Origin: JALZDI01 sp035557095
GTDB lineage: Bacteria; Actinomycetota; Actinomycetes; Propionibacteriales; Nocardioidaceae
Direction: 5' to 3'
Assembly: GCA_035557095.1 (NCBI GenBank)
Contig: DATMEB010000251.1
Coordinates: 1 to 30,323 of the forward strand
Length of the DNA: 30,323 bases
How positions within the stretch are numbered: the first letter of the stretch is position 1; each line of letters starts with the position of its first letter. A program made the position numbers and the translations under genes. Shown here piece by piece: positions 30,022-30,323 of the stretch. Below the pieces are notes generated by a model. It ran no database searches, was not told the DNA's origin, and worked only from the letters and a program-made list of their open reading frames with translations.

Positions 30022-30323
30022 GCGGGGAACGAGCGACCGAGCTCGTCGACCTGGCGCTCGAGCTGGGGCATCAGTGTGGCGAGCTTGGAGCGCATCAGCC
30101 GCAGCGCCAGCGGTGAGGAGATGACCGCGCGGGCGAGGTTGGCCACGACGACCGCACGCGGGACGTAGATGCGCGTCCGGCGACGCGCGACCCCGTCGGC
30201 GATGCGCAGCGCGCACTCCTCGACCGAGGTGGTCGAGTGCGCCGGCCACGGCAGCATCGCCCGGGTCTTCCGGAACGCACCCAGGTCGTGCATCGCACCG
30301 CGCACCATGTCGGTGTCGATCCA
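29964..30323 (-). CDS. Short-chain dehydrogenase/reductase, C-terminal part (runs off the window)
   Basis: The last 119 residues of a short-chain dehydrogenase, starting WIDTDMVRGAMHDLG, which corresponds to the region just after the SDR active-site helix (the usual P-G-x-V-x-T-x-M loop). The following SVEECALRIADGVARRRTRIYVP is the typical 'A-I-x-x-G-I-x-R-R-x-x-x-V' stretch of the classical SDR C-terminal extension. The catalytic Ser-Tyr-Lys and Rossmann motif lie outside the window. The end overlaps the convergent ACT gene by 58 bp. Confidence 0.85.
   Translation of the reverse strand, partial: WIDTDMVRGAMHDLGAFRKTRAMLPWPAHSTTSVEECALRIADGVARRRTRIYVPRAVVVANLARAVISSPLALRLMRSKLATLMPQLERQVDELGRSFPAHVPAGSTDATIDAANAAR

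Noticed and set aside
1..30323. Mobile elements, prophage, CRISPR array
   Set aside because: There are no transposase, integrase, terminal inverted repeats, spaced direct-repeat array or att-like duplications beside the three tRNA genes.

Overview
The window is about 70% GC with dense, strand-alternating genes, GTG/TTG starts, many starts with no Shine-Dalgarno, a GTP-dependent PEP carboxykinase, a bacterial proteasome activator (Bpa), a TIGR03086-type (mycothiol-linked superfamily) protein and an ANTAR regulator. Together these point to an actinobacterial chromosome, most likely Nocardioidaceae or a close relative (inference; no 16S is present). I see no mobile element, phage gene, CRISPR array or origin.

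Region 1 (1-2.8 kb): a partial epoxide hydrolase faces a CGNR/ABATE zinc-finger regulator across about 100 bp holding three copies of an AACCGGCTA motif, a likely self-contained regulator/operator/target unit. A SAM methyltransferase and a DUF4446 membrane-anchored protein follow. Region 2 (2.8-9.9 kb), housekeeping: a PAP2-diacylglycerol kinase fusion, serS coupled to a HAD phosphatase, Bpa with a small Arg/Pro-rich ORF behind it, a quinone oxidoreductase, a DUF6457 protein and a nitrilase-superfamily amidase. Region 3 (9.9-14.9 kb): a polytopic membrane protein, a 71-residue stand-alone biotinyl carrier protein, three tRNA genes (Ser-TGA, Ser-GCT, Arg-ACG), two small unknown proteins and pckG.

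Region 4 (15-25.2 kb) is the most unusual part. It holds a GAF-ANTAR protein and three separate anti-sigma-type HATPase proteins, each with a different extra module: an N-terminal CCHC zinc-ribbon-like module, an N-terminal STAS-like domain lacking the phosphorylatable serine, and a C-terminal PAS domain. The zinc-ribbon-like module also occurs alone as a 75-residue protein, and a 71-residue protein shares an RMMRRWL motif with the PAS-HATPase. These sit among a pair of fluoride channel genes (crcB), a Tat-exported multicopper oxidase and a membrane-anchored M23 peptidase with a strongly structured leader. I read this as a candidate partner-switching regulatory neighbourhood connected to envelope or stress functions (inference).

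Region 5 (25.2-30.3 kb): a two-TM unknown protein, a TIGR03086-type protein, a type II NADH dehydrogenase, a ThrE-family exporter, an ACT-domain protein and the C-terminal part of a short-chain dehydrogenase running off the end. Several genes appear leaderless, with a -10-like hexamer 6-9 nt before the start codon.
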